From positions 2,170,001-2,234,000 of the forward strand of contig OZ000552.1 in NCBI GenBank assembly GCA_963923955.1: 64,000 nt of DNA. Reading direction: 5' to 3'. Below the pieces are notes generated by a model that was given only the letters and a program-made list of their open reading frames with translations, was not told where the DNA came from and made no database searches. A program made the position numbers and the translations under genes. This document shows positions 55,652-64,000 of the stretch, piece by piece. Source of the DNA: G963923955 sp963923955. Its GTDB lineage: Bacteria > Pseudomonadota > Gammaproteobacteria > Eutrophobiales > Eutrophobiaceae. How positions within the stretch are numbered: the first letter of the stretch is position 1; the number at the start of each line of letters is the position of its first letter.

Positions 55652-55876
55652 ATAGAATCAATGGCTTATCTTGCTACCATGCAAGAGATAACTGCTCAAG
55701 CCATGAACTACGGAAATTGCGCCGCCGCCTTGAATCACTTCTCTTACGCATCTTTGCCTCTGATAAGGCCAGTGAAACTTCCATATGGCATAAATTTATA
55801 TAGGGTGTTGGTAATTTTTGTCGTATAATCTATCATTTAGACTTATAAATTAAGCGATAATAAGGTCACTCCAGTA

Positions 55877-57601
55877 ATGGCTGCTTCGGCGAATAAAATC
55901 AATCTCAGTGGTCTGGCGAGAAAGCTGGTGCTGGATGGGCATATTGAGGCAGAGGCCGCCCAGGCGCATTTTCAAAAGGCGCTGAGCAAAAAACAGCCCT
56001 TTGTGCCTTATCTGGTCGAGAACAAGGTGGTGCCCAGCAGTGACATCGCCGTGGCCGCCTCACATGAATTCGGGGTGCCGGTGCTGGACATCAACGCCCT
56101 GGAACTCGATATCGATATCGTCAAACTGGTCAAGGAAGACCTGCTGAAAAAACACCACGCCCTGCCCATCTTCAAGCGCGGCAAACGTCTGTATGTCGCC
56201 GTGTCTGATCCGACCAACTTGCAAGCCCTGGACGAGATTAAATTTGCCGTTGGTGCCAATACCGAGGCCATTCTGGTTGAGCAGGACAAGCTCGCCAAGG
56301 CGATAGAGAAATGTTTGGAGGAAATGGAAGGCGGCCTGGGGGATATGGATGGCGATGACATGGATGATCTGGAAGACCTGGAGGTGGGTGAAGATCCTGC
56401 CGGGCAGGCGGAGGAGGCTGATTCTGATCTGGACGATGCCCCGGTGGTGAAATTCGTCAATAAGGTGCTATTGGATGCGATCAAGAAAGGTGCTTCCGAC
56501 CTGCACTTTGAACCTTATGAGAAGGTCTATCGGGTAAGATTCCGCATTGATGGTGTGCTAACCGAGGTCGCCAAGCCGCCGATCAGCTTAGCCGGCAAGA
56601 TCGCCGCCCGTATCAAGGTCATGTCCAGGCTGGATGTGTCCGAGCGGCGCGTACCGCAGGATGGCCGCATCAAGCTCAAGCTGTCCAAGACCAAGGCGAT
56701 TGACTTTCGTGTCAACACCTGCCCGACCCTGTTCGGCGAGAAGGCCTGCCTGCGTATCCTTGACTCAGACGCCGCCGCCTTGCAGATTGATCAGCTGGGC
56801 TATGAAGACGAGCAAAAAGCCCTTTTTCTGGAGAACATCCACAAGCCCTACGGCATGTTCTTGGTGACCGGCCCGACCGGTAGCGGCAAGACCGTGTCGC
56901 TCTACACCGGCATCAATATCCTCAATCAGGTGGACATCAATATCTGTACCGCGGAAGACCCGGTGGAAATCAACCTGCCCGGCGTGAACCAGGTGCAGGT
57001 GGATGAGCGCACCGGCATGGATTTTCCGAAAGCGCTGAAGGCCTTCTTAAGGCAAGACCCAGACATTATCTTAGTCGGCGAGATCCGTGATCTCAGCACC
57101 GCCGGCATCGCGGTCAAGGCCGCACAGACCGGCCACATGGTGATGTCCACCTTGCACACCAACGATGGCCCGCAGACCTTAACCCGCATCCAGGACATGG
57201 GCATCGCCGCCTTCGCGGTGGCGACCAGTATCAACCTCATCACCGCCCAGCGGCTGCTGCGGCGCCTGCATGGCGAATACCGCAAGCCGCAGGAGATGCC
57301 CGAAGATGTCCTCAAGCAGGAGGGCTTTCCGGAAGAGTGGATCAAGGAGGGCATCAAACTCTTTGAACCCGTAACCGGCAATGAAGATTGCGAAAGCGGC
57401 TACAAGGGCCGGGCCGGGATCTATCAGGTCATGCCCATTTCCGATGCCATGAAACGCCTGATCATCGAAGGTGCCAACGCTGTGCAGCTGGCCGATCAGG
57501 CGGCAGAGGAAGGGATCTGGGACATTCGTAAATCAGGACTGCGCAAGGCCATGCATGGCCTCACCAGCTTATCTGAAGTCAACCGTGTAACCGTGGAATA
57601 A
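55877..57601 (+). CDS. pilB: Type IV pilus assembly ATPase PilB
   Basis: The pilus extension motor, 574 residues. The N-terminal T2SSE_N-like domain precedes an acidic linker (DMDGDDMDDLEDLEVGED) and the ATPase with Walker A GPTGSGKTVSLYTG, the Asp box, the His box and Walker B DIILVGEIRD. In many PilB proteins two CxxC pairs near the C-terminus bind zinc. Here the first pair reads RRLHGEYRKP (no Cys) and the second keeps only one Cys (NEDCESGYKGR). First gene of pilB-pilC-pilD-coaE. Confidence 0.95.
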   Translation: MAASANKINLSGLARKLVLDGHIEAEAAQAHFQKALSKKQPFVPYLVENKVVPSSDIAVAASHEFGVPVLDINALELDIDIVKLVKEDLLKKHHALPIFKRGKRLYVAVSDPTNLQALDEIKFAVGANTEAILVEQDKLAKAIEKCLEEMEGGLGDMDGDDMDDLEDLEVGEDPAGQAEEADSDLDDAPVVKFVNKVLLDAIKKGASDLHFEPYEKVYRVRFRIDGVLTEVAKPPISLAGKIAARIKVMSRLDVSERRVPQDGRIKLKLSKTKAIDFRVNTCPTLFGEKACLRILDSDAAALQIDQLGYEDEQKALFLENIHKPYGMFLVTGPTGSGKTVSLYTGINILNQVDINICTAEDPVEINLPGVNQVQVDERTGMDFPKALKAFLRQDPDIILVGEIRDLSTAGIAVKAAQTGHMVMSTLHTNDGPQTLTRIQDMGIAAFAVATSINLITAQRLLRRLHGEYRKPQEMPEDVLKQEGFPEEWIKEGIKLFEPVTGNEDCESGYKGRAGIYQVMPISDAMKRLIIEGANAVQLADQAAEEGIWDIRKSGLRKAMHGLTSLSEVNRVTVE

Positions 57602-57606
57602 TCGCT

Positions 57607-58824
57607 ATGGCAGAAGCAGCAAAAGCAGACATGTTTGTCTGGGAAGGCACCGATAAAACAGGCAAAAAGGTCAACGGCGAGATGAGCGGGCAGAGCGATG
57701 TGCTGGTCAAGGCCATGCTGCGCCGCCAGGGTGTCAACCCAAGCAAAGTCAAGAAAAAGCCTAAGCCGCTTCTGGGCGGTGCCAAGGCCAAGATCACGCC
57801 CAAAGACATCACCGTGTTTAGCCGCCAGTTGGCGACCATGATGTCTTCCGGGGTGCCGCTGGTGCAGGCCTTTGAGATCGTCGGCCGCGGCCATGAAAAC
57901 GCCGGCATGCAGGATCTTATCCTGGGGATTAAGGCCGACATCGAGGCCGGCAACGGGCTGACCGAGGCCCTGCGGAAACAGCCGCTTTATTTTAATGATC
58001 TGTATTGCAATCTGGTGCAGGCCGGCGAGCAGGCCGGGATCCTGGAGGGGATCCTGCATAAGCTCGCCACCTACATGGAAAAATCCGAGGCACTCAAATC
58101 AAAGATCAAGTCCGCCCTGTTTTACCCGACCGCGGTCATCGTCGTTGCCTTTGTCGTGGTCAGCATCCTGATGATCTTTGTCATCCCGCAATTCGCCGAA
58201 TTGTTCAAGGGCTTCGGCGCTGACTTGCCCGCATTAACCCAGTTCCTGGTGGATACCTCGGACTTTTTCGTTGCCAAGTGGTGGTTAATATTTGGCGGCG
58301 TCGGCGGTACGGTCTTTGGGCTGCTGGAATTCAAAAAGCGCTCCACGGCCGCACAGCAGTTTATCGACCGCTACTCGCTCAAGATACCGGTCATCGGCGA
58401 GATCCTGGAGAAATCCGCCATTGCCCGTTTCGCCCGCACCTTGGAAACCATGTTCGCCGCCGGTACGCCTTTGGTTGAGGCAATGACCTCTGTGGCTGGC
58501 GCCTGCGGCAATATCGTTTTTTATGATGCGACCATGAAGATGCGCGATGAAGTATCGACCGGGACGCAGCTACAGGCCTGCATGCGTGACTCAGGCCTGT
58601 TTCCCAACATGGTGGTGCAGATGGTGGCCATTGGCGAGGAGTCAGGCGCGATCGATCAAATGCTGGGCAAGGTGGCGGATTGGTATGAGCAGGAAGTGGA
58701 TGATGCCGTGGAATCACTCACCAGCCTGCTGGAGCCGATGATCATGGCCTTCCTGGGCGTTGTTATCGGCGGCATCGTTGTTGGCATGTACCTGCCGATC
58801 TTCAAGATGGGTGCTGTGGTATAA
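57607..58824 (+). CDS. pilC: Type IV pilus inner-membrane platform protein PilC
   Basis: 405 residues with two GspF/T2SSF domains (FSRQLATMMSSGVPLVQAFEI; FARTLETMFAAGTPLVEAM) and three TM helices (VVAFVVVSILMIFVIPQF, about 200-220; a second near 365-395). It anchors PilB at the base of the pilus. It starts 5 bp after pilB. Confidence 0.96.
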   Translation: MAEAAKADMFVWEGTDKTGKKVNGEMSGQSDVLVKAMLRRQGVNPSKVKKKPKPLLGGAKAKITPKDITVFSRQLATMMSSGVPLVQAFEIVGRGHENAGMQDLILGIKADIEAGNGLTEALRKQPLYFNDLYCNLVQAGEQAGILEGILHKLATYMEKSEALKSKIKSALFYPTAVIVVAFVVVSILMIFVIPQFAELFKGFGADLPALTQFLVDTSDFFVAKWWLIFGGVGGTVFGLLEFKKRSTAAQQFIDRYSLKIPVIGEILEKSAIARFARTLETMFAAGTPLVEAMTSVAGACGNIVFYDATMKMRDEVSTGTQLQACMRDSGLFPNMVVQMVAIGEESGAIDQMLGKVADWYEQEVDDAVESLTSLLEPMIMAFLGVVIGGIVVGMYLPIFKMGAVV

Positions 58825-58900
58825 GACAGCTTCTCGTTGTTGTCTTTGCATGGGCGGCGCAGCTCGGCAAGTTTTAAGTACTTGGCATTGAGCTCTCCCC

Positions 58901-59770
58901 GTGTACTTAATTGACTATCTACAGTCATCCGCTGCCGCCTTCTATGTTGTCATAGGCATTCTCGGCCTGCTCATCGGCAGCTTTCTAAACGTGGTCATTC
59001 ACCGGCTGCCGAAGATGATGCACGCCGGCTGGCGCAGGGAATGTTGCGAGTTTCTGAAAATACAAGATGAGGAGCGCACTGAAGAGCGATATGACCTGAT
59101 CAAGCCTCGTTCCGGCTGTCCTCATTGTCAACACAAAGTTACTGCATTCGAAAACATTCCGCTTATCAGTTATCTTGCGCTGGGCGGAAAATGCTCGGCC
59201 TGCAAGAGGCCGATCTCGCTGCGCTATCCCGCGGTTGAACTCCTTAGCTGCCTGGCAGCGCTCACAGTCGCCTGGCACTTCGGTTTCAGTCTCCAGACCG
59301 CCTTTGCCCTGCTGCTCACCTGGGCCTTGATTGCCCTGAGCATGATCGACATTGACTGCCAATTACTGCCGGATGACATCACGCTGCCCTTTTTGTGGCT
59401 GGGCCTGGCGCTCAACTTATTCGGCCTGTTCACCGATATACAGTCAAGCCTGATTGGCGCCATGCTTGGCTATGGCATACTCTGGTCGGTGTACGTGTTG
59501 TTTAAGGCGGTAACCGGCAAGGAGGGCATGGGCTTTGGTGATTTCAAATTATTGGCGATGCTCGGCGCATGGCTAGGCTGGCAGGTGCTGCCCCTCATCA
59601 TTATTCTTGCTTCCTTAACTGGCGCCATCATTGGTATCGGCATGATCGTGTTGCGTCATCACGAGCGCCGAACGCCCATAGCCTTCGGGCCTTATCTTGC
59701 CATTGCAGGCTGGGTCGCCCTGATCTGGGGCGCTTGGATAATGAACCAATACAGGCTCTGGGCAATATGA
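58901..59770 (+). CDS. pilD: Prepilin leader peptidase / N-methyltransferase PilD
   Basis: 289 residues, GTG start (VYLIDYLQSS). The four-Cys zinc site is intact (CPHCQHK...CSACKRP). The catalytic aspartates are seen in MIDIDCQLLPDD and GMGFGDFKLLAMLGAWLG. About eight TM helices. It cleaves and methylates PilA and the minor pilins. It overlaps coaE by 4 bp. Confidence 0.95.
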   Translation: MYLIDYLQSSAAAFYVVIGILGLLIGSFLNVVIHRLPKMMHAGWRRECCEFLKIQDEERTEERYDLIKPRSGCPHCQHKVTAFENIPLISYLALGGKCSACKRPISLRYPAVELLSCLAALTVAWHFGFSLQTAFALLLTWALIALSMIDIDCQLLPDDITLPFLWLGLALNLFGLFTDIQSSLIGAMLGYGILWSVYVLFKAVTGKEGMGFGDFKLLAMLGAWLGWQVLPLIIILASLTGAIIGIGMIVLRHHERRTPIAFGPYLAIAGWVALIWGAWIMNQYRLWAI

Positions 59771-60402
59771 ATCCAGCCCTGCGTATCGGCGTAAGCGGCG
59801 GCATAGGCAGCGGCAAGACAACCGTCTGTGATATGTTTAAAGAACTTGGCGTTCCCGTTATTGATGCAGACAGCATCTCGCATCAAGTCACACAAAAAGA
59901 CGGCCCCGCCTTCCAGGCCATAGTGGATCGCCTTGGTGAGAGCATCGTCTCGGAATCTGGAGAATTACAACGCGAGCAGCTACGCAAACTGGCCTTTGCC
60001 GATGCCGCGGTGCGCGAGCAATTAGAGGCCATCATTCATCCTTTAGTACGGGAAGAAATAGCAAAGCAAATAGATGCGGTAGCCTCCTGCTATTGTCTGA
60101 TCAGCATCCCCTTATTATTGGAAAGCGATCAGGCCGGGAACTTCGACCTGATCCTGATCATAGACTGTCCTGAAGCATTACAGATCAGCCGCGCCAGCCG
60201 CAGAGATAATGCTGATCCGGTAGAGATCAAAAAAATCATCGCCGCCCAGAGCGACAGAAAGAGCCGTCTTGATAAGGCCGATGATGTTATCTATAACGAC
60301 AAAGACCTGGCATCGCTCAGAAAACAGGTCAGCTCGCTACACAGAAAATACACCAAGATCGCGCGAGATAAGCAAAAGACAGGCAAGGAAATCAAACAGT
60401 GA
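59767..60402 (+). CDS. coaE: Dephospho-CoA kinase
   Basis: 211 residues, last step of CoA synthesis. P-loop GVSGGIGSGKTTVCDMF, VPVIDADSISHQV and IPLLLESDQAGNFDLILII. The start ATG overlaps the pilD stop (ATGA); the longer frame upstream is out-of-frame pilD sequence. The pilBCD-coaE order is widely conserved in proteobacteria. Confidence 0.96.
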   Translation: MNPALRIGVSGGIGSGKTTVCDMFKELGVPVIDADSISHQVTQKDGPAFQAIVDRLGESIVSESGELQREQLRKLAFADAAVREQLEAIIHPLVREEIAKQIDAVASCYCLISIPLLLESDQAGNFDLILIIDCPEALQISRASRRDNADPVEIKKIIAAQSDRKSRLDKADDVIYNDKDLASLRKQVSSLHRKYTKIARDKQKTGKEIKQ

Positions 60403-60565
60403 AATAACAAGCCGGATGCGTACTTAAAATTACCTATGCACAAATCTTTGTAATGAAAGGGCGCGCTCCTTTCTTCGTATTGAGAATCTGTTTGTTTGAC
60501 ATCCGTGCTGCTGCCACAATCGGCTAAGGTAACACCCGATGACTCTACATAATCTGGGGGAATAG

Positions 60566-60895
60566 GACACGAAAGCAGGGGACAAGAGCTGGAACACCCG
60601 CCTGGAACTGGCCTTCGCCTGGCTCTTGGAAGCCGATGGCGAGGTGGTCTTCCGAAGTGGTTTAGACAGCCGCTTCACCGACCATGAGAATGCAGGCTTT
60701 TCTCTTGCGGGTGCCAACTTCCGTATCAGCACGGATGACGACAGCAGCGTGCACAATGCCTATGTGGGTGCCGCCCTGCGCTATCGGCTAGATGAACGCC
60801 TACACCTAGAGGCCGAGCTAGAATACAGCCATGACATGGGAGAGGTAAGCGAGCGCTCTTTAAGTGGGCGTGTGCTGGTGGGGGTTGAGTTTTAG
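60566..60895 (+). pseudogene. Autotransporter-like beta-barrel, C-terminal remnant
   Basis: From just after an in-frame TAG, the frame reads DKSWNTRLELAFAWLLEADG, then FRSGLDSRFTDHENAGFSL, VGAALRYRLDERLHLEAELE and ends GRVLVGVEF. The alternating strands and terminal Phe are typical of the last strands of an outer-membrane barrel, probably an autotransporter domain. There is no ATG and no signal peptide; at ~109 codons it is the tail of a lost larger gene. Confidence 0.65.
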
Positions 60896-61423
60896 GGGGA
60901 GTCCGTTAAGCGGCTAACTACTAGCCATCTGGCCGACTAAACTTTTTGTGGATTCCCGCTTGCGCGGGAATGACGCTTGACTTGGCTGGGGAACGGAAGG
61001 ATCGTTATTTCTAGCTTGACCAGGAATCCATAAAATACCCTAAACATCGCCTGATCAAGACCAAAAGGGACGGATTCGGTAGCAGGGATCGGATAAGCGG
61101 TATGGGTTTTTCGACTGGATTCCTGCTTCCGCAGGAGTGGCCGGAAAAGGATTTCTTGCTGAACCTTCTTAGATTCTTGGCCGAGCCGGGAATAACGAGT
61201 ACGATCAGGCCTGTTTAAGAATGTCTGCCATACAAAGCGTCGATTGAAACGCTGCATAATCTGACGAGAAGCTAACGCCTGCCTGGTGTCGAGAATCTGA
61301 TTCTTAAATAAAGAGTTTCCAATCAGCGGCGACTCGGCTTAGAATTGGCCTTTAGTCTTTAAGACCACGGAATTTGCCCGGCGGATTCGGGTTAATCTGT
61401 TTTTCGTTTGTTAGAGGAAGCTC
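60896..61423. repeat. Intergenic region with dispersed palindromic repeats
   Basis: 528 bp without a convincing gene. Several copies of the ATTCC...GGAAT repeat: GGATTCCCGCTTGCGCGGGA (60951-60970, near-perfect palindrome, followed by ATGACGC), ACCAGGAATCC (~61020), GGATTCCTGCTTCCGCAGGA (~61118) and AGCCGGGAATAACG (~61185). They belong to the same family as the copies at 12.65-12.83 kb. A palindromic stretch at 61295-61326 (CTGATTC...AATCAG) is also present. Confidence 0.65.
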
Positions 61424-62476
61424 ATGGCTGGAAACCTGATTGATAAAAATATACTGAAATCCTTTGTGCCGCCCAGTGCGCTGAATGCCGAGAATTTTCA
61501 GGAGTTGGCCGGCAAGACCTTTGTGGAAGAGCTTGCCGTGGGCAAGACCATCTTCAAGGCCGGCGATACGGATCGCAAGGCGATTTATCTGATTGAAGGT
61601 GATGTGCAGCTTACCGATGCCGGCGGTCAGGCCTCGCAGGTGACGGCGGGCACGGATATCGCCCGGCACCCGCTTGCCAATCAACAGCCGCGTAATTACA
61701 GCGCGGTTGCCAGAACGGCATGCAAGATCACCCGCATAGACAGCGATCTTCTGGATATTTTGTTGACCTGGGATCAGTTGTCCGGGATTGAGGTGGATGA
61801 AATCTCCGCTGACGAAGAAGAGGCCGATGAGGATGGCAGCGGCGATTGGATGACGCGCATCCTGCAATCAAAGGCCTTCCTGCAGGTGCCGCCCGCCAAT
61901 ATCCAGGCGATGTTTATGCGCATCCAGGAGGTGCCAGTCAAGGCGGGTCAGGCCATTATCAAACAGGGCGGTGCCGGTGATTATTATTACATTATCAAGA
62001 GTGGCAAATGCAAAGTGACACGCACAGCAAAGACCGGTTCGGAGTTGGTGTTGGCCACTCTGGGTGATGGAGATGCCTTCGGTGAGGAGGCGCTTTTATC
62101 TGAGGCAAAGCGTAATGCGAATATAACCATGACGACCGATGGTGTCTTAATGCGCTTGTCAAAGCATGATTTTAATGAGCTCCTAAAAGAGCCCATGTTG
62201 AGTTGGGTTAGCAAGGCAGAGGGCGATAAGATGGTGGCCGAAGGCGCCGTCTGGGTGGATGTGCGCCTAAGTAGTGAACATAAAAACAACGGCCTGAAGG
62301 GCAGCATCAACCTGCCGCTGTTTATGTTGCGCTTAAAAGCGGATAAGCTTGATGCCGCCAAGACCTATATCCTCTATTGCGATACCGGCCGGCGCAGTTC
62401 CGCGGCGGCCTTTCTCTTAGGCGAGCGCGGCCTAACCACCTATTGCTTACAAGGCGGCTTAACCGCGGCCGGCTGA
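61424..62476 (+). CDS. Double cyclic-nucleotide-binding-domain protein fused to rhodanese
   Basis: 350 residues. The first cNMP-binding-like domain is at about 15-110 (GKTIFKAGDTDRKAIYLIEGD). An acidic linker (DEISADEEEADEDGSGD) precedes a second, better-preserved one at about 145-265 (GQAIIKQGGAGDYYYIIKSG, LGDGDAFGEEALL). The C-terminal ~85 residues are a rhodanese domain with active-site loop YCDTGRRSS, so the Cys is present. There is no helix-turn-helix, so it is not a CRP-type transcription factor. It may be a sulfur- or redox-linked regulator. ATG after AGAGGAAG. Solitary. Confidence 0.85.
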   Translation: MAGNLIDKNILKSFVPPSALNAENFQELAGKTFVEELAVGKTIFKAGDTDRKAIYLIEGDVQLTDAGGQASQVTAGTDIARHPLANQQPRNYSAVARTACKITRIDSDLLDILLTWDQLSGIEVDEISADEEEADEDGSGDWMTRILQSKAFLQVPPANIQAMFMRIQEVPVKAGQAIIKQGGAGDYYYIIKSGKCKVTRTAKTGSELVLATLGDGDAFGEEALLSEAKRNANITMTTDGVLMRLSKHDFNELLKEPMLSWVSKAEGDKMVAEGAVWVDVRLSSEHKNNGLKGSINLPLFMLRLKADKLDAAKTYILYCDTGRRSSAAAFLLGERGLTTYCLQGGLTAAG

Positions 62477-62521
62477 TCTTTAAGGCCGGCCAGCCGCCGT
62501 CTTCCCTGTTTTCATCCTGAT

Positions 62522-63364
62522 GTGAGCCCCGCTTTCCGGCTTGACCCTGACTGCGCAAACTATGCCGTCATAGGAAATCCCATCGCGCACAGCCTCTCCC
62601 CCACCATCCATCAGGCCTTCGCACGGCAGTGCGGGATCGAAGTTGGCTATCAGGCGCTGTTGGTGGAAGTCAATGGCCTTGCCGATGCCCTGTCTGAATT
62701 TCAACGGCAGGGCGGTGCCGGCCTGAATATCACCTCGCCCTTTAAGCAGGAGGCTTATGAATGGGTCAGGCACAGCAGCGATAAGGCCGCCCGCGCCGGG
62801 GCGATCAATACCCTCTGGTTTGATGAAAAAGGTGAAAGCCACGGGGATACCACCGATGGTGCCGGCCTGCTCTATGACCTGGCACATCACCGCATCAGCA
62901 TCGGCGGGAAGAGGCTCTTGGTGCTGGGGGCGGGCGGGGCGGTGCGCAGTGTGCTGGGTGATCTACTGGCCGCAGAACCCGGCGAGTTGATGATCGCCAA
63001 TCGCAGCCTGGCCCGGGCCGAAGCCTTGCTCGGCCTCTTTTCTGATTTTTCTTCTCTGCGCGTGAGCGGATATGCTGATCTCAAGGCCAGGCCCTATGAT
63101 GTGATCATCAATGCCAGCGCCGCTTCCCTGCACGGCGCGCTGCCGCTGCTGCCCGATGGTATTTTGCGGGAGGGCGGCGTCTGTTACGACATGAGCTATG
63201 CACGGCAGGACACGCCCTTTGTCTGCTGGGGTCGGGCGCATGGCGCCGGCATTGCCGTTGACGGCATCGGTATGCTGGTGGCTCAAGCCGCGGAATCCTT
63301 TTATATCTGGCACGGCTTGAAGCCTCAGACGGAAGCGGTCATTGCCATGCTGAAAAGAACGTAG
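62522..63364 (+). CDS. aroE: Shikimate dehydrogenase (NADP+)
   Basis: 280 residues, GTG start (VSPAFRLDPD...). Shikimate-binding AVIGNPIAHSLSPTIHQAFA, catalytic Lys in NITSPFKQEAYEW, Asp in DTTDGAGLLYDL, and the NADP-binding GAGGAVRSVLGDLLA with NRS (ANRSLARAEAL). Fourth step of the shikimate pathway. Convergent with the TRAP permease gene 25 bp away. Confidence 0.95.
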   Translation: MSPAFRLDPDCANYAVIGNPIAHSLSPTIHQAFARQCGIEVGYQALLVEVNGLADALSEFQRQGGAGLNITSPFKQEAYEWVRHSSDKAARAGAINTLWFDEKGESHGDTTDGAGLLYDLAHHRISIGGKRLLVLGAGGAVRSVLGDLLAAEPGELMIANRSLARAEALLGLFSDFSSLRVSGYADLKARPYDVIINASAASLHGALPLLPDGILREGGVCYDMSYARQDTPFVCWGRAHGAGIAVDGIGMLVAQAAESFYIWHGLKPQTEAVIAMLKRT

Positions 63365-63389
63365 CCTCAAGGAAACTTCCGAACAAGCC

Positions 63390-64000
63390 CTAGAGTCCCT
63401 GCCATCGATCCATCAGATCGGGCAGCCACAGGATCAGCTGCGGGAATAGAGCTAACAAGATGATGGTAATGAGCTGCAGCACAACGAAGGGCAATACGCC
63501 CTGATAGATGTGCTGAATGCCTATCTGTGCGGGCGCGACCGCCTTGAGATAAAACAGCGAGAAGCCAAAGGGCGGGGTTAAAAAGGAAGTCTGCAGGTTA
63601 ATGGCTATTAAGATGGCCAGCCATAACAGATCTATACCTAAGCTACTGGCAATGGGCGCAAGAATCGGCACGACAATAAAACAGATCTGCAGGAAGTCCA
63701 GAAAAAAACCCAGCAGGAAGATCATCAGCATGGCCGCAGCAAGGAAGCCCCAGTTGCCGCCGGGCAGGTTGCTCATCACATCGAGCACGAGGCCATCGCC
63801 GCCCATGCCGCGAAACACCAGGCCGAAGGCGGTTGCACCGATCAAGATAAGAAAGACCATGCTGGTCAGGCGCGTGGTCAGGCGCATGGCCTCTTGCAGA
63901 TTCTCCAAGGTAAGTTTTTTGTGGATGGCGGCCAGCAGCATCGCCCCCAGGGCGCCGACCGCGGCGGATTCCGTCGGCGAGGCCACCCCGAAGAAGATCG
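63390..64000 (-). CDS. TRAP transporter large permease (DctM-type), C-terminal part
   Basis: The frame is open to the right edge, so the gene begins outside the window. Visible: GVASPTESAAVGALGAM, TSMVFLILIGATAFG, PGGNWGFLAAAMLMIFLLGFFLDFLQICFI (split here for length: LLGFFLDFLQI is the DctM hallmark) and the terminal LQTSFLTPPFGFSLFYLKAV, all typical of the DctM 12-TM subunit. It imports organic acids with a periplasmic binding protein driven by ion gradients. The substrate is unknown. Confidence 0.93.
   Translation of the reverse strand, partial: IFFGVASPTESAAVGALGAMLLAAIHKKLTLENLQEAMRLTTRLTSMVFLILIGATAFGLVFRGMGGDGLVLDVMSNLPGGNWGFLAAAMLMIFLLGFFLDFLQICFIVVPILAPIASSLGIDLLWLAILIAINLQTSFLTPPFGFSLFYLKAVAPAQIGIQHIYQGVLPFVVLQLITIILLALFPQLILWLPDLMDRWQGL

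Overview
The window reads as a chromosomal segment of a gammaproteobacterium with type IV pili. Evidence: the order bamD | rluD-pgeF ... clpB ... pilB-pilC-pilD-coaE, pilS-pilR next to pilA, the fabA-fabB pair, ilvB-ilvH-ilvC followed by phospholipid genes and pssA, and divergent trmJ/suhB. Most of it is ordinary, densely packed core genome. I saw no rRNA, tRNA or CRISPR array, and the species cannot be named from the sequence alone.

Layout. 0-5.8 kb: 3' end of spoT, ispG, fabA-fabB, an orphan tungstate-type binding protein and a DUF938 methyltransferase. 6-8.7 kb: an accessory island with an M23 peptidase lacking a signal peptide, followed by two tandem secreted Cys-rich paralogues. 8.7-20.4 kb: fructosamine kinase/phosphatase pair, folA-thyA, lgt, a small lipoprotein, pssA with a degenerate Psd homologue, ilvCHB and proS. 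20.4-24.5 kb: a decayed pyrimidine-catabolism locus (hydantoinase, nitrilase and NCS1 permease remnants plus an IS1595-type remnant) containing two intact glycosyltransferase genes, the first ending in a 29-G homopolymer. 24.5-31.6 kb: acyP, yihY, wrbA, hda, a DUF2066 protein, purM, trmJ, suhB. 31.6-41.9 kb: a DUF354 pseudogene, a GT2 enzyme, a large membrane protein with a TPR-like tail, and the pilin locus. There pilA, with a recognisable sigma-54 promoter, is flanked by three DUF1640-like proteins on one side and four tiny coiled-coil plus C-terminal-TM proteins on the other, next to pilR-pilS. 42-64 kb: sucCD, a membrane-fused spermidine-synthase-like protein, nadE, bamD, rluD, pgeF, gdhA, clpB, pilBCD-coaE, a beta-barrel remnant, a double-cNBD/rhodanese protein, aroE and the end of a TRAP permease.

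Most unusual observations: (1) two copies of a ~160-bp intergenic element that fold into five successive hairpins, with compensatory changes between copies; (2) the array of tail-anchored coiled-coil microproteins around pilA, whose lengths change by whole heptads; (3) the G29 tract that could switch a glycosyltransferase C-terminus; (4) the M23 peptidase with its tandem Cys-rich partner genes; (5) a Psd homologue without the self-cleavage serine.
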